From the NCBI RefSeq assembly GCF_041206865.1, contig NZ_JBGEDP010000001.1, forward strand, positions 1,488,001 to 1,552,000: a DNA stretch of 64,000 bases, written 5' to 3'. Of this stretch, positions 9,663 to 18,911 are shown piece after piece (within the stretch, counting starts at the first letter, position 1; each line of letters opens with the position of its first letter). The notes under the pieces are model-generated. The model worked only from the letters and a program-made list of their open reading frames with translations. It did not search any database and was not told where the DNA came from. Source of the stretch: Mycobacterium sp. HUMS_12744610 (GTDB taxonomy: Bacteria; Actinomycetota; Actinomycetes; Mycobacteriales; Mycobacteriaceae). A program made the position numbers and the translations under genes.

Positions 9663-11090
9663 TCACCGCCCCAGCAGGCGGTTCTTCTGTTCCGAGTACT
9701 CCTCGTCGGTCAAGATTCCTTCGTCGCGGAGCTTGGCGAACTCGCGCAGCTCGGCCGCGACGCCGGTGACCACGGTGCGTGGCTTGTTCTGCGAGGCTCC
9801 GTCCCCGGCGACGGGCGCCGCGCCCTCGCTCGTACCCGTCGTGCCGACGCGCACCCGGCTGCCCGCCGTCGCCGTGCCACCTTTGCCGGGCCCGCCGGCC
9901 AGCGTGCCGGCGACGGCGCGTCCGGCCAGACCGGCCGCCGCCATCTCGCCGAGTGCGCTGCCCGACCCAACTTCGGCGGCCTCGGCCACGGCCGCGCCGA
10001 CGGCGGTGGCCGGCAGCGCCGGCAGCGTCACCGCGATCGGCTGTACCGCCGGTGTAGCGATCGTCCACGTCGGCGGCACGGTCAGTGCCCCAACCGTATT
10101 GGCCTCGCCCAGACCCGCGGCCGGCTGCAGAACCGCCGACGACGCCGCCGCCGGCTCGATGGGGCCCGTGATTCTCGCCTTGAAGTCCGTAGGGGGTTGA
10201 TCCCCCGACAGCGGCCAGGGCTGTTCGCCGGCCCAGCCGCTGACGATGTTGTCGGTGTGCAGACCGGTTCCGGCTCCGATGACGTCCAAAGGAAAGCCCA
10301 CCACACTGAGCGCGTTGGCCGGCACGTCCAGGAAGAACGTGGTGAGGTCGGCCGGCACGTCGAGAAAAATCGCGATCAGGTCGCTGATCACGTTCAGCGC
10401 GGTCGTACCCGAGATGCCCTGTGCCGGCGCGCCCGCGGCCAGGCTCTGCAACGTGCTGGGCACCACCGAAAACGCTTGCGGCACGCTCGCTACGGCCCTC
10501 TGCGCGGTACCGGCCGAGGTGCCCGCCGCTTGCGTGGCGGCGGCCTGGCTGGCCGGCCCCCCGGGTTGGGTGGTCTGTGGGGGGGTGGCGAACGGCGTCA
10601 GTGTGGTCGCGGCCGCCGACGAGCCGGCGTAGTCGTACATCGCGGCGAGGTCTTGGGCCCACATCTCGGCGTACTGGGCCTCGAGGGCCGCGATCGCCGC
10701 CGCGTACTGCCCGACGGTGTTGCGTGCCGTCAGCGTCAGCAGCCGGCTTCGGTTGGCCGCGACCAACGCCGGGGGCACCGTCGCCGTATACGCCTGCTGG
10801 TAGGAGGCGGCGGCCGCCCTGGCCTGGGAGGCCGCCTCCTCGGCCTGCGCGGCGCTGCCGTTCAGCCATGCCACATAGGGGGCGGCCGCGGCTGCCATCG
10901 ACGCCGACGCCGGACCCGACCACGGCCCAGAGGTCAGCCCGGAGATGACCGACCCGTACGATGCCGCGGCCAGGTGCAGGTCGGCGGCCAGTTTGTCCCA
11001 GGCCGCGGCAGCGGCCAGCAGGGATCCCGATCCCGGACCGGTGTACATACGCCCGGAGTTGACCTCCGGTGGCAACAGCGCAAAGTCCAG
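9663..11090 (-). CDS. PPE protein, SVP type, SHOCT-like tail, apparent CTG start
   Basis: PPE protein of 475 residues if started at the CTG at 11090, which restores the canonical opening [13 protein letters not shown]. An excellent ribosome site (AAAGGAGGTG) lies nine bases upstream of that CTG. The nearest conventional start is TTG at 11075, which would delete five conserved residues. [19 protein letters not shown] and the SVP-type GALTVPPTW are present, and the C-terminus ends [19 protein letters not shown], a SHOCT-like motif shared with the adjacent paralogue. It is a likely ESX substrate. Substitution of ATG by CTG may lower expression. Confidence 0.85.
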   Translation of the reverse strand: MDFALLPPEVNSGRMYTGPGSGSLLAAAAAWDKLAADLHLAAASYGSVISGLTSGPWSGPASASMAAAAAPYVAWLNGSAAQAEEAASQARAAAASYQQAYTATVPPALVAANRSRLLTLTARNTVGQYAAAIAALEAQYAEMWAQDLAAMYDYAGSSAAATTLTPFATPPQTTQPGGPASQAAATQAAGTSAGTAQRAVASVPQAFSVVPSTLQSLAAGAPAQGISGTTALNVISDLIAIFLDVPADLTTFFLDVPANALSVVGFPLDVIGAGTGLHTDNIVSGWAGEQPWPLSGDQPPTDFKARITGPIEPAAASSAVLQPAAGLGEANTVGALTVPPTWTIATPAVQPIAVTLPALPATAVGAAVAEAAEVGSGSALGEMAAAGLAGRAVAGTLAGGPGKGGTATAGSRVRVGTTGTSEGAAPVAGDGASQNKPRTVVTGVAAELREFAKLRDEGILTDEEYSEQKNRLLGR

Positions 11091-11100
11091 TGCGGCACAC

Positions 11101-11442
11101 CTCCTTTAGCTGGCCACGACCGCTGAGCGACCCCGCGCCACGCGATCGGCACCCGTCGCCGGTGGTCCGTGAACCTCCCTGGCTTGAGAGTCAATCGCAT
11201 AGTCTATGGCTCCGGGTGCGGCGAACCGCGCCGTTATCGCAGCTGACACGCTGAGCCGACACAGGGACCACCTCGGTCACCGGCGGCACTGCGCCTTTGC
11301 GGCACGCGCCGTCAAACCGATCGGCTGCAAACCTTCCCGCCGGCCGCCGGTAAACGAGGGGTTTTCCGGACCGCGACGAGCGCATTCAGCTGTTGGCCGT
11401 GCAATGCGCCGGGTAACACGTCCGAGGTAGCGATCGCCGGGC
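11101..11442. other. Gap without a recognisable gene
   Basis: About 340 bases between the PPE start region and an antiporter remnant. Short frames on both strands have no recognisable protein character. The first 60 bases hold the PPE ribosome site and presumably its promoter; nothing else is identifiable. Confidence 0.5.
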
Positions 11443-12107
11443 GCCGCAGCGGGTGGGCACGCCGAACATCTTCCCGGACACCATCTTCTACGTGTTCCTG
11501 CCGCCACTGGTGTACTACGCGGCGTTGTTCATCGCTCCGGACGATCTGCGGGCCAACGCCCGGTCGATCCGGGTGCTGGCGGTCGGGCTGGTGGTGGCCA
11601 CCGCGGCTGCGGTCGCCGCCGTGATGGTGGGTATCGGTGGTGTCTCACTGGCGGCGGCGCTGGTGGCCGGAGTGGTGGTGGCACTCACGGACCCGGTGTC
11701 GGCCACCTCGGTGTTCAAGCGCCTGAAGGTGCCCGAGCGGCTTTCGACCACGGTCGAGGGGGAAGGGCTCACCAACGACGGGATGGGTCTGGTGCTCTAT
11801 CAGGGCACCGTCGGGATCGCGGTGGCCGGCACGGTGCGGCCGGGCCACCTCGCGATGACCTTCCTCGCGGCTCCCGCGGGCGGTGCGATGCTCGGCCTGT
11901 TCGTCGCGTGGCTGCTGGTGAAGGTGACCCTGCCATGGCTGCTGCGCCTGTTCGAACTCCGGGCCGACGATTTCCACACCGAGGAGAACGAGGCGCGGCT
12001 GCGGGGCAGTTCGGGCCGCGTTGGATTGGCTCGACGACAACGCGACACTGCTGCGCAGCCTGGAACGCGGCGTCGACCTCGAGGTGGCAGGGCTGCGCCG
12101 GTCGTAG
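11443..12107 (+). pseudogene. Remnant of a CPA1-family Na+/H+ antiporter
   Basis: The reading frame from about 11453 encodes the middle of a cation/proton antiporter: FLPPLVYYAALF, then TDPVSATSVFKRLKVPERL and VEGEGLTNDGMGLVLYQG, the conserved ion-binding region. The N-terminal third, including the first helices, is missing. After LLVKV the sequence jumps to TLPWLLRLFELRADDF, which belongs near the cytoplasmic tail, so the last helices were deleted. A frameshift near 12010 then moves the true tail (ALDWLDDNATLLRSLERGVD) into another frame ending at 12107. With both ends damaged it cannot encode a working transporter. Confidence 0.8.
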
Positions 12108-12380
12108 GTGCTGCCGCGTACCGTTAAACGGATCAAGGCAATTGCCGCGCTTCTCTCCCGCAATTTTTCCAATCATATTGTTTTGGAAGCGATTTGCCGG
12201 CACTCCGCACGCGTCGACGTTGCGCTTTGGCGTTCGTCCGTAACTCGGTAGCCGCGCCCGGTGCCGAAACGCGGAGCGGTCGAAATTTCCCGTGTTTGCG
12301 GGTATTTGGCAACCGCGGGTCCGCCGCAGCACGACACAACCACCCTCGCCGGCCGGCTCGTCTTTCGTGAGGAGAAGCCC

Positions 12381-12423
12381 ATGTCCTCGTCACCACGCAG
12401 CCCGAGGCGTTGGTCGTCGGCGC
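12381..12423 (+). pseudogene. 5' fragment of a PE gene
   Basis: A ribosome site (GTGAGGAG) and an ATG at 12381 are followed by sequence that, with one base restored after codon 2, reads MS-VTTQPEALVV, the canonical PE N-terminus (MSFVTTQPEAL). The similarity stops at about 12423, where an inverted PPE fragment begins. Only about 14 codons survive, so it is non-functional. Confidence 0.5.
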
Positions 12424-12600
12424 GGCGAGGCTCTGCAGCGTCTGCGGAACCGAGGCCGTGGCCGCGCGGGTGTCGGTTGCCTGGGCGGCCGCGGCACCCT
12501 GGGCGGCCGTGCCGGCCGGGTCGGTGGTCCGGGGAGGTGCCCGGAACGGGGTGACCCGCGCCGCGGTCGCGGGCTGGCCGGCGTGGTGCCGCCGCGCGCG
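12424..12600 (-). pseudogene. Internal fragment of a PPE gene
   Basis: Read on the minus strand this stretch gives AARVTPFRAPPRTTDPAG, a run of Ala/Thr/Gln-rich linker, and then [11 protein letters not shown], which is the linker following the PPE N-terminal domain. It closely resembles the corresponding part of the PPE gene at 9663-11090 ([17 protein letters not shown] and STLQSLA). It has no start, no N-terminal domain and no C-terminal domain. It abuts the 3' end of trcS on one side and a PE 5' fragment in opposite orientation on the other, which suggests a rearrangement scar. Confidence 0.65.
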
Positions 12601-12602
12601 GA

Positions 12603-14156
12603 TCAGCCGGAGGTGTGCGCCGCCCCCGGGGCGGAATCCCGGTCGGGTGGGTCGATCATCGGGAGGCGTACCCGAAACACCGTTCGGCCGTCGGCGGATT
12701 CGGCGGTGACAGAGCCCTGGTGTGCCTTGACGATCGAACTGACGATGGCCAGCCCGAGCCCCAGCCCGAGGCCCGACCCGCTCGACCTGGACGTGTCCGC
12801 GCGGGCAAACCGCTCGAACAACCGGGGCAGCAGCTCCGGGTCGATCCCCGGCCCGTCGTCGGCGACGCTCAGTTCGGCGTAGGGCGTGCCGGGGCCGCCT
12901 GCGGGGACGTCGTGGCAGCTGATCCCGGTTGTCACGGTGACACCGGGCGGCGTGTGCACCCGGGCATTGCGGAGCAGGTTGCTGACCAGCTGGTGCAGGC
13001 GGGCGGGGTCAGCGCGGACCCACACGGGGCTGTCGGGCAGCTTGGTGACCCAGTGGTGGGTCGGTGCCGCGACCGCCGCGTCGTTCACCGCGTCGGTCGC
13101 CAGCCCGGCCAGGTCGACGTCTTCGGGGTGCAGGTCCACGCCTTCGCCCAGCCGCGACAACAGCAGCAGCTCCTCGACGAGGACCGCCATGCGCTGCGCT
13201 TCCGACTCGATGCGGGCCAGCGCGTATTCGGTGGTCGGCGGCAGATCCGAGCTGTCCTGGCGGGTCAGCTCGGCGTAGCCCTGAATCGCCGCGAGTGGGG
13301 TGCGCAGCTCGTGGCTGGCGTCGGTGATGAACTGGCGCATCCGTAGGTCGGATTCGGCGCGATACGCCAGCGCACTGTCGACGTTGTCCAGCAACCGGTT
13401 GAGCGTGTTGCCGACGATGCCGACCTCGTTGTCGGGGTCGGTGTCCTCCGGTGACACCCGGACGCTGATGCGCTGGTCGCCGTCCGTCAGCGACATCGCG
13501 GCGACCTCGGCCGCCGTGGCGGTCAGCCGGCGCAGTGGGCGAAGCGTGTAGCCGACCACCCAGACGGTGAGCGCCGCGGTCACCGCGAGGGCGGCGGCGA
13601 CCAGCGCCGCGGTGGTGACCTGTTTGCGGCTGATGATCTTGTCGGCGCGCTGCAGCGACAGCCCGACGAGAAGCCGGTCGGGTCCGTCGAGGTGGCTGGC
13701 CACCCGGTAGGTGCCCAGGCTGCCGAGGTGTTCCGTCCGGGGCCGCCCGTCGGCCTGCGACCGCGCTTCCAGGGCGCGCACCACGTCGGGTGGTGCCGGC
13801 CGCGCCTCGGCCTCGGAGAAGACCGCCGAGCCGATGACGGTGCCGTCGCGCAGCACGGCGATGAGGTTTCCCGGCGTCTGGTCGGTGAACTCCAGCATCG
13901 CCTGCCCCAGCGGCGGGGTGCCGGCATGCTCCCCGGTGTGTTCGCCGCCGAGGTACCTGTTGTAGGAGTTGCTCAATGCCTCCAGGGATTCGGCGACGTC
14001 TTCGTCGTTCATCGCGGTGACGTAGCCGCGCAGGCTGACCACCGAGACGACACCGACGGCCACCAGCACCACGCTGACCACGGCCAGCACGCCCAGTAGC
14101 AACTGGCGGCGCAGCGACCGGGGGAGCCACCGGGGCGTGTTGCGCTGCCGGGTCAT
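12603..14156 (-). CDS. trcS: TrcS sensor histidine kinase
   Basis: 517-residue membrane histidine kinase, partner of TrcR. It has a first membrane helix at about residues 18-45, an extracytoplasmic sensor segment, a second helix at about 175-200, a HAMP linker, HisKA with phosphorylated H282 in DASHELRTPLAA, and an ATPase domain with N box (VSNLLRNARVHTP) and G box (VADDGPGIDP). The GLGLGLGLAIV repeat in the G2 box is slightly expanded. The ATG at 14156 overlaps the trcR stop (ATGA). Identification rests on the position next to kdp, on the length (M. tuberculosis TrcS is about 509 residues) and on the partner gene. Confidence 0.92.
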   Translation of the reverse strand: MTRQRNTPRWLPRSLRRQLLLGVLAVVSVVLVAVGVVSVVSLRGYVTAMNDEDVAESLEALSNSYNRYLGGEHTGEHAGTPPLGQAMLEFTDQTPGNLIAVLRDGTVIGSAVFSEAEARPAPPDVVRALEARSQADGRPRTEHLGSLGTYRVASHLDGPDRLLVGLSLQRADKIISRKQVTTAALVAAALAVTAALTVWVVGYTLRPLRRLTATAAEVAAMSLTDGDQRISVRVSPEDTDPDNEVGIVGNTLNRLLDNVDSALAYRAESDLRMRQFITDASHELRTPLAAIQGYAELTRQDSSDLPPTTEYALARIESEAQRMAVLVEELLLLSRLGEGVDLHPEDVDLAGLATDAVNDAAVAAPTHHWVTKLPDSPVWVRADPARLHQLVSNLLRNARVHTPPGVTVTTGISCHDVPAGGPGTPYAELSVADDGPGIDPELLPRLFERFARADTSRSSGSGLGLGLGLAIVSSIVKAHQGSVTAESADGRTVFRVRLPMIDPPDRDSAPGAAHTSG

Positions 14157-14926
14157 TCCGGCGGCCGCAGCATGTATCCAACGCCGCGGATGGTGTGGAT
14201 CATCGGCTCCCTGCCGGAGTCGATCTTTTTCCTGAGGTAGGAGATGTACAAGTCGACGATGCTGGTGCGGCCGGCGAAGTCGTAATTCCAGACCCGGTCG
14301 AGGATCTCGGTGCGGCTGAGCACCCGGCGCGGATTGCGCATGAGGAATCTGAGCAACTCGAACTCGGTCGTGGACAGCGACACCGCAGCGCCGTCACGGG
14401 TGACCTCGCGGCTGGCGGTGTCGACCCGCAGATCGCCGACCTCGAGGGTCTCCGCGGTCGGTGCGGGTTGCCGGCTGGAACGCCGCAGCAGTCCGCGCAG
14501 CCGGGCGACCAGCTCCTCCAGGCTGAACGGCTTGGTCATGTAGTCGTCGGCGCCCGCTGTCAGACCGGTGACCCGGTCCATCACCGAGTCGCGCGCGGTC
14601 AAAAACAGCGTCGGGGTGTAGGCGTCCGACTCGCGGACGCGCTCCAGGATCCGCAGACCGTCGACGTCGGGCAGCATGATGTCGAGCACCAGCACGTCGG
14701 GATTGATCGCGTCGAACTTTGCGATGGCGTCGCGCCCGTTGTGGGCGACTTCGACGACCCAGCCCTCGTAGTGCAGCGCCATCTTCACCAGGTTGGTCAG
14801 CGCGGGCTCGTCGTCGACCAGCAAAACCCGAATGGGTGATCCGTCCGCGCGGTAGATCCGGGGCAGCTGGCCGAGGACGGCCTGGCGCGGACGCTGGCCG
14901 CCTGCGTGTTGCGACATTGCAGTCAT
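14153..14926 (-). CDS. trcR: TrcR response regulator
   Basis: OmpR/PhoB-type regulator of 257 residues, the length of M. tuberculosis TrcR. The receiver domain has D38-D39, the phospho-acceptor D82 in VLVLDIMLPDVDG and the lysine in DDYMTKPFS. The winged-helix output domain ends RKKIDSGREPMIHTIRGVGY. The start is taken at 14926 (MTAMSQHAGG), preceded by GGGAGAGC; a start nine codons earlier lacks a ribosome site. TrcR is reported to bind AT-rich sites, to autoregulate and to repress the beta-propeller gene Rv1057, whose orthologue lies in this window at 41887. Confidence 0.93.
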   Translation of the reverse strand: MTAMSQHAGGQRPRQAVLGQLPRIYRADGSPIRVLLVDDEPALTNLVKMALHYEGWVVEVAHNGRDAIAKFDAINPDVLVLDIMLPDVDGLRILERVRESDAYTPTLFLTARDSVMDRVTGLTAGADDYMTKPFSLEELVARLRGLLRRSSRQPAPTAETLEVGDLRVDTASREVTRDGAAVSLSTTEFELLRFLMRNPRRVLSRTEILDRVWNYDFAGRTSIVDLYISYLRKKIDSGREPMIHTIRGVGYMLRPPE

Positions 14927-15484
14927 GCTCTCCCATTCTCGCAAGCCACACACGCGGTTGTCACGAAGTTCATAGAGTTCTCAAATATGACGTGTTGCGC
15001 GCGTCACGTCCGATGCCGTTCAAATATGAGTTTTGTATGTGCTGCATCAGCCAGCTTGAGATGATCGCCGCACCCAAAAATACTGGTGTTCATGATGGTT
15101 GGATCGTACGGCGTGAGCCTGACCGAGGTTAGGCTTCGCAAATCATTTTCACAAGAACGTCTTTCATCGCTATGAGACGCCGGTGCTGCCGTGGGAGTGG
15201 TCGAGCTTCGCTACGCGGGAGCGAATCCGGGATCCATGAGTTCGCGGCGTGCGTCAACGCGACGTTACACTTCGTTACGGAATTCCCTTCGAAATGACGG
15301 TCTTTCACGGCAAGCCTCGTCTACTTTCCGGCGCGGACACGGCCGGCACCAGCTGCAACCGCGCGCTGTCCCGGGCTCGGACGAGAAGGCCGGTGCGATG
15401 CCCGGTGCGCCCGGCGCACCGGACCGCGCGTGCAACAGTGCGCGCGGCCGCGATCAGCAAACGGAATCAGATTGAGGAAAGCTC
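14927..15484. promoter_or_regulatory. Long divergent intergenic region upstream of trcR and a PPE gene
   Basis: 558 bases without a credible gene. The trcR-proximal part (about 14960-15165) is clearly AT-richer than its surroundings, with runs such as CAAATATGA occurring twice (about 14984 and 15020). This suits autoregulation by TrcR, which recognises AT-rich DNA. The distal part ends in GAGGAAA, the ribosome site of the PPE gene starting at 15485. Confidence 0.45.
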
Positions 15485-16810
15485 ATGGATTTTGGCGCAT
15501 TGCCGCCGGAAGTCAACTCCGCTCGCATGTATGCCGGACCGGGACCGGCTTCGATGCTGGCCGCGTCGGCGGGGTGGGAGTCCCTGGCCGCCGAGCTGCA
15601 GAGCGCGGCAAGCGGCTACCGGTCGGTGATCTCGACCCTGACGGAAGAATGGGTTGGCCCCACGTCGATGGCGATGGCGGCCGCGGTCACGCCTTACGTG
15701 TCATGGATGACGGTGACCGCTGAGCAATGCGGTCAGGCGGCCACCCAGGCCACGGCCGCCGCGGCCGCGTACGAAACGGCGTTTGCGATGACGGTCCCGC
15801 CGCCGCTGATCGCGGCCAACCGGGCTCAGCTGATGGCGCTGATCGCGACCAACCTGTTTGGGCAGAACACGCCCGCGATCATGGCGACCGAGGCCGAGTA
15901 CAGCGAGATGTGGGCGCAGGACGCCACCGCGATGTACAACTACGCTGCCAGTTCGGCGTCCGCATCGAGCTTCGGGACGTTCACGGCACCGCCGCGGACC
16001 ACCAACCCCGGCGGGGTGGGCATTCAGACGGGTGCGGTGGCCCAGGCGACCGGCGGCAATGCCCGGACGGCGTCGACGCACCTGATGTCCTCGGTGCCCC
16101 AGACCCTGCAGAGCCTCGCCAACCCCGGAGCGGCGTCCGGCGTCTCCGGGATGGCGATGGGCGACGGGGTGTCGATGGCATCAGCCGCGTATTCGCCGTT
16201 GAGCTCGCTCACATCGCTGGTCAACGGGCCCGGCAAGGGCGCCGCGAAGGCCGTTTCGAGCGCCACGTCGGGGACGTCTGCCGCTTCCGCGCTGAGTGGG
16301 CTGGCGGGCGTCTTCGCATCGCCGGAGGGTGTGGTGCTCGGCACCAGCTTCGGCGTGTTCGGCGACGTGGGCGGCTCGATCTCGGATGTCGGTGGCATCG
16401 GCTTCGATCTCTACGGCCTGGGCCTCGATTATCAGGGGCTGGCGCTGGACGTGCAGGGCGCGGGTTCGATCATCGGAGCCGACGGGGGTGCGGGACTCCC
16501 GGGCTTAGGCACCCTCGGGCTCGGCGGCCTGGGTGAGAGCGCGTCGGCCAGCGTGGGCCAGGCGGCCTCGCTCGGCACCCTGTCGGTGCCGCCCACCTGG
16601 GCGGACACTGTGTCGTCGGTCACGCCGTTGCCCACAGCGCCGGGCGCCAACGGCATGCCCGGTGGGTGGGGAGCGGCGCCGGCGTCGGCGACCACCCCGG
16701 GTGTGTCCAAGCTGCCGCTGGGTGGGATGGTCGGACGCGAGGCCGACGGCGCGGTGCAACGCGTCGGGTTCCGTCCCTCGCTGATCCCGCGCTCACCGGT
16801 GGCCGGCTGA
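15485..16810 (+). CDS. PPE protein, SVP type
   Basis: 441-residue PPE protein. It opens [20 protein letters not shown] and has [24 protein letters not shown] and [11 protein letters not shown] in the expected order. The SVP signature is GTLSVPPTW (about residue 360), and the C-terminus [15 protein letters not shown] is the usual SVP-type end. A Gly-rich segment (about residues 270-340) precedes the signature. It faces the esx cluster convergently and is absent at this place in M. tuberculosis as far as I recall. It is probably exported by an ESX system with a PE partner. Confidence 0.9.
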   Translation: MDFGALPPEVNSARMYAGPGPASMLAASAGWESLAAELQSAASGYRSVISTLTEEWVGPTSMAMAAAVTPYVSWMTVTAEQCGQAATQATAAAAAYETAFAMTVPPPLIAANRAQLMALIATNLFGQNTPAIMATEAEYSEMWAQDATAMYNYAASSASASSFGTFTAPPRTTNPGGVGIQTGAVAQATGGNARTASTHLMSSVPQTLQSLANPGAASGVSGMAMGDGVSMASAAYSPLSSLTSLVNGPGKGAAKAVSSATSGTSAASALSGLAGVFASPEGVVLGTSFGVFGDVGGSISDVGGIGFDLYGLGLDYQGLALDVQGAGSIIGADGGAGLPGLGTLGLGGLGESASASVGQAASLGTLSVPPTWADTVSSVTPLPTAPGANGMPGGWGAAPASATTPGVSKLPLGGMVGREADGAVQRVGFRPSLIPRSPVAG

Positions 16811-16822
16811 CTTAGCAAGACA

Positions 16823-16853
16823 GGGGCCCGCACACCGGAGGTGTGCGGGCCCC
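16823..16853. terminator. Hairpin terminator between convergent PPE and esx genes
   Basis: A perfect 13-bp stem (GGGGCCCGCACAC pairing with its complement at 16841-16853) encloses a five-base loop. It lies 12 bases after the PPE stop and 17 bases from the esx stop. There is no U-tract, as is common for mycobacterial terminators. Confidence 0.65.
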
Positions 16854-16870
16854 TTCGTGGAGGTGTGTCG

Positions 16871-17155
16871 TCAGGCCCAGCTGGACCCGACGGCGCTGTC
16901 GGTGCTGGCCATGTTGGAACCGGCGCTCTGCACCTTCTGGCCGTGGGAGTTGGCCTGCTCGTAGATCACCTGGAAGTTGCGACCCAACTGGGTGATGAAC
17001 TCCTGGCAGGCCACCGAACCCGAACCGCCCCAGAAGTCACCGGCGGCCAGCACATCACGAACGATGGCCTGGTGCTCGGCCTCCAACGAGGCGGCCTGCG
17101 CGCGGATCGTGGCGCCGTGGGCGTCCACATCCCCGAACTGGTAATTGATGCTCAT
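16871..17155 (-). CDS. esxI: EsxI/EsxN-type ESAT-6-like protein
   Basis: 94-residue WXG100 protein of the Mtb9.9 (EsxI/L/N/O/V) family: MSINYQFGDVDAHGATIRAQ at the start and W42-G43-G44 in GDFWGGSGS at the helical turn. It forms a heterodimer with the preceding EsxJ-type protein (gap 44 bases) and is exported by a type VII system, most likely ESX-5, which these QILSS/Mtb9.9 pairs use. The paralogue letter follows synteny (next to PPE15 and PE8), because family members are almost identical in sequence. Confidence 0.88.
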   Translation of the reverse strand: MSINYQFGDVDAHGATIRAQAASLEAEHQAIVRDVLAAGDFWGGSGSVACQEFITQLGRNFQVIYEQANSHGQKVQSAGSNMASTDSAVGSSWA

Positions 17156-17199
17156 TGCTTAGCTCCTTCGAAAGTGTTGGAAGGCAGTGGCTTTCGCTA

Positions 17200-17496
17200 T
17201 TAGCTGCCGAGGATCTGCTGGGAGGCCTGCTCTTGCTGCTCGTAGTTGTTCGCGTCGCGGATCAACCCGTCGCGCACCCCGTGCAGCATGTTAACGATGT
17301 TGCGGAACGCCTGATTCATCTGACCCATGGTGTCGTAGGACGTCGCCTGGGCCTGGCCGCTCCAGCCCGCACCGGCGATGTTCATCGACGACGCCCACAT
17401 CTTGCGAGCCTCGTCCTCCACCGTCTGCGCGTGCACCTCGAAGCGGCCCGCCATCGCACGCATCTCGTGCGGATCGGTCATAAAACGTGTTGCCAT
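17200..17496 (-). CDS. esxJ: EsxJ-type (QILSS family) ESAT-6-like protein
   Basis: 98-residue WXG100 partner protein opening [20 protein letters not shown], with W45-S46-G47 in GAGWSGQAQ. It ends QQILGS, the QILSS family hallmark. The YEQQE near the C-terminus fits the YxxxD/E type VII secretion signal. It precedes the EsxI-type gene in one transcript and lies downstream of PPE15 and PE8, as in M. tuberculosis Rv1037c-Rv1040c. Confidence 0.9.
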   Translation of the reverse strand: MATRFMTDPHEMRAMAGRFEVHAQTVEDEARKMWASSMNIAGAGWSGQAQATSYDTMGQMNQAFRNIVNMLHGVRDGLIRDANNYEQQEQASQQILGS

Positions 17497-17643
17497 GTTG
17501 CCTATCTCCTTCTCTTTCTTGCTTTTCCAGCCTTGGGGTTGGTCGAAGTCTGCAACGGTCGCGGCTCCCCGCGTCCCGGACAGATTAGGGCCTACCGGTT
17601 AACTGCCTGCCTCAAATGGGTGACATGTCCCCGCTTTTCCGTC

Positions 17644-18831
17644 TCAGACCACCACCTGCTTGGGCATGACGATCGGCTTGAAGCCGTAGCGCGGCCCGGC
17701 CCCGTAAGCGCCGGCGCCCTTGGCCGCCGCCGCCATCCCCGGCATGCCGGGCATGGCTGTGACCGGCTCGGCCGCCTCGGAGGCGACGGTCCAGCCCGAG
17801 CCCTCCAGCGGGGCGGTGGAGGAGGCCAGCGTCGCCGGGGCGGCCGCCGACCAGCCGGCCGGCACCGATAGACCGCCGACGGCGGACGCCTCGCCGAGAC
17901 CGGCCGACACCGCGCCGCCCAGCCCCAGCGGCGTGGTCGACCCCACCAGCGACGTTCCTATCCCCAAGCCGGCGCCCAGGGGCGTGACGTCGTCGACGGT
18001 GACACCCAACGGCGCACCGGCCAGGAAGTGGCCGAGCAGCGGGAAGGTCGCGGTGATCATGGCGACGTTCCACGCCGCGGTGACACCGATGTTGTAGATG
18101 ACATTCTGGACGACCGGAATCTCGGCGAAATCGGCAATCGACGGGATCTGGCCGTTGAGGGTCAGAATCGAATTCAGTGAGCTCTGCAACTCGGAGAAGC
18201 CGGTCTGCAGGCCCGAGATGGCAGAATCGAGCCCCCCCTGCGCGGGCGCTGCCGCCGCGCTCTGGGCTGTCGTCGCGGCTTGAATACCGGCCGCGGCGGG
18301 GTTGGTGGCCGGCGTCTGCGGCGCGATCGGCTGAAGCACCCCGGCGGCCGTCGAGGCGGCCTGGTAGGTGTACATGGTGGTGGCATCTTGGACCCACATC
18401 TCGGCGTACTGGGCCTCGGTTGCCATGATCGCCGCCGTGTTGATGCCCAGGAAATTGGTCGCGACGAGCGCCGCCAGCTGAGCACGGTTGGCAGCGATCA
18501 CCGGCGGGGGCACCGTCGCGGAGAACGCTGCTTCGTAGGCGGCCGCCGACGCCGTCGCCTGGGCGCCTGCATGTTCGGCCGCCGCCATCGCGGTGGTCAG
18601 CCAGGACACGACGGATTCGGCTGAGGCGGTCGCGGCTGTCGACCCCACACCCGTCCAGTGCTCGGTGGTCAGCGTCGTGACGATCGACTCCCACTGGGAC
18701 GCTGCAGTGCTCAGCTCCGCGGCCAGGTTAGACCATGACGCGGCGGCGGCCATGAGCGGTCCGGAGCCCGCGCCGGAATACATGAGCGCCGACGTGACGT
18801 CTGGGGGTATCGCTCCGAAATCCATAAACAT
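17644..18831 (-). CDS. PPE15: PPE15 orthologue
   Basis: 395-residue SVP-type PPE protein. The N-terminal domain (MDFGAIPPDVTSALMYSGAG, QYAEMWVQDATTMYTYQAAS) is followed by a variable region and the SVP signature GGLSVPAGW. The C-terminus has EGSGWTVASE and ends GPRYGFKPIVMPKQVVV, matching my memory of M. tuberculosis PPE15 (Rv1039c). Two ATGs six bases apart (18831 and 18825) are possible starts; spacing from AGGAAAGGGA favours the first, family convention the second. It is encoded with PE8 and probably secreted as its partner. Confidence 0.9.
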   Translation of the reverse strand: MFMDFGAIPPDVTSALMYSGAGSGPLMAAAASWSNLAAELSTAASQWESIVTTLTTEHWTGVGSTAATASAESVVSWLTTAMAAAEHAGAQATASAAAYEAAFSATVPPPVIAANRAQLAALVATNFLGINTAAIMATEAQYAEMWVQDATTMYTYQAASTAAGVLQPIAPQTPATNPAAAGIQAATTAQSAAAAPAQGGLDSAISGLQTGFSELQSSLNSILTLNGQIPSIADFAEIPVVQNVIYNIGVTAAWNVAMITATFPLLGHFLAGAPLGVTVDDVTPLGAGLGIGTSLVGSTTPLGLGGAVSAGLGEASAVGGLSVPAGWSAAAPATLASSTAPLEGSGWTVASEAAEPVTAMPGMPGMAAAAKGAGAYGAGPRYGFKPIVMPKQVVV

Positions 18832-18911
18832 TGGCGGTCTATCCCTTTCCTCTTAATTAGCTGAATTTGGCTTCTTGTTGACCAGTCGTGCAGCGCGGGC
18901 GCTTCTGCCGT

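Noticed and set aside
12292..12882. Plus-strand frame of 196 codons at the PE/PPE scar and trcS end
   Set aside because: Mostly antisense to trcS; the remaining part is explained better by the PE and inverted PPE fragments.
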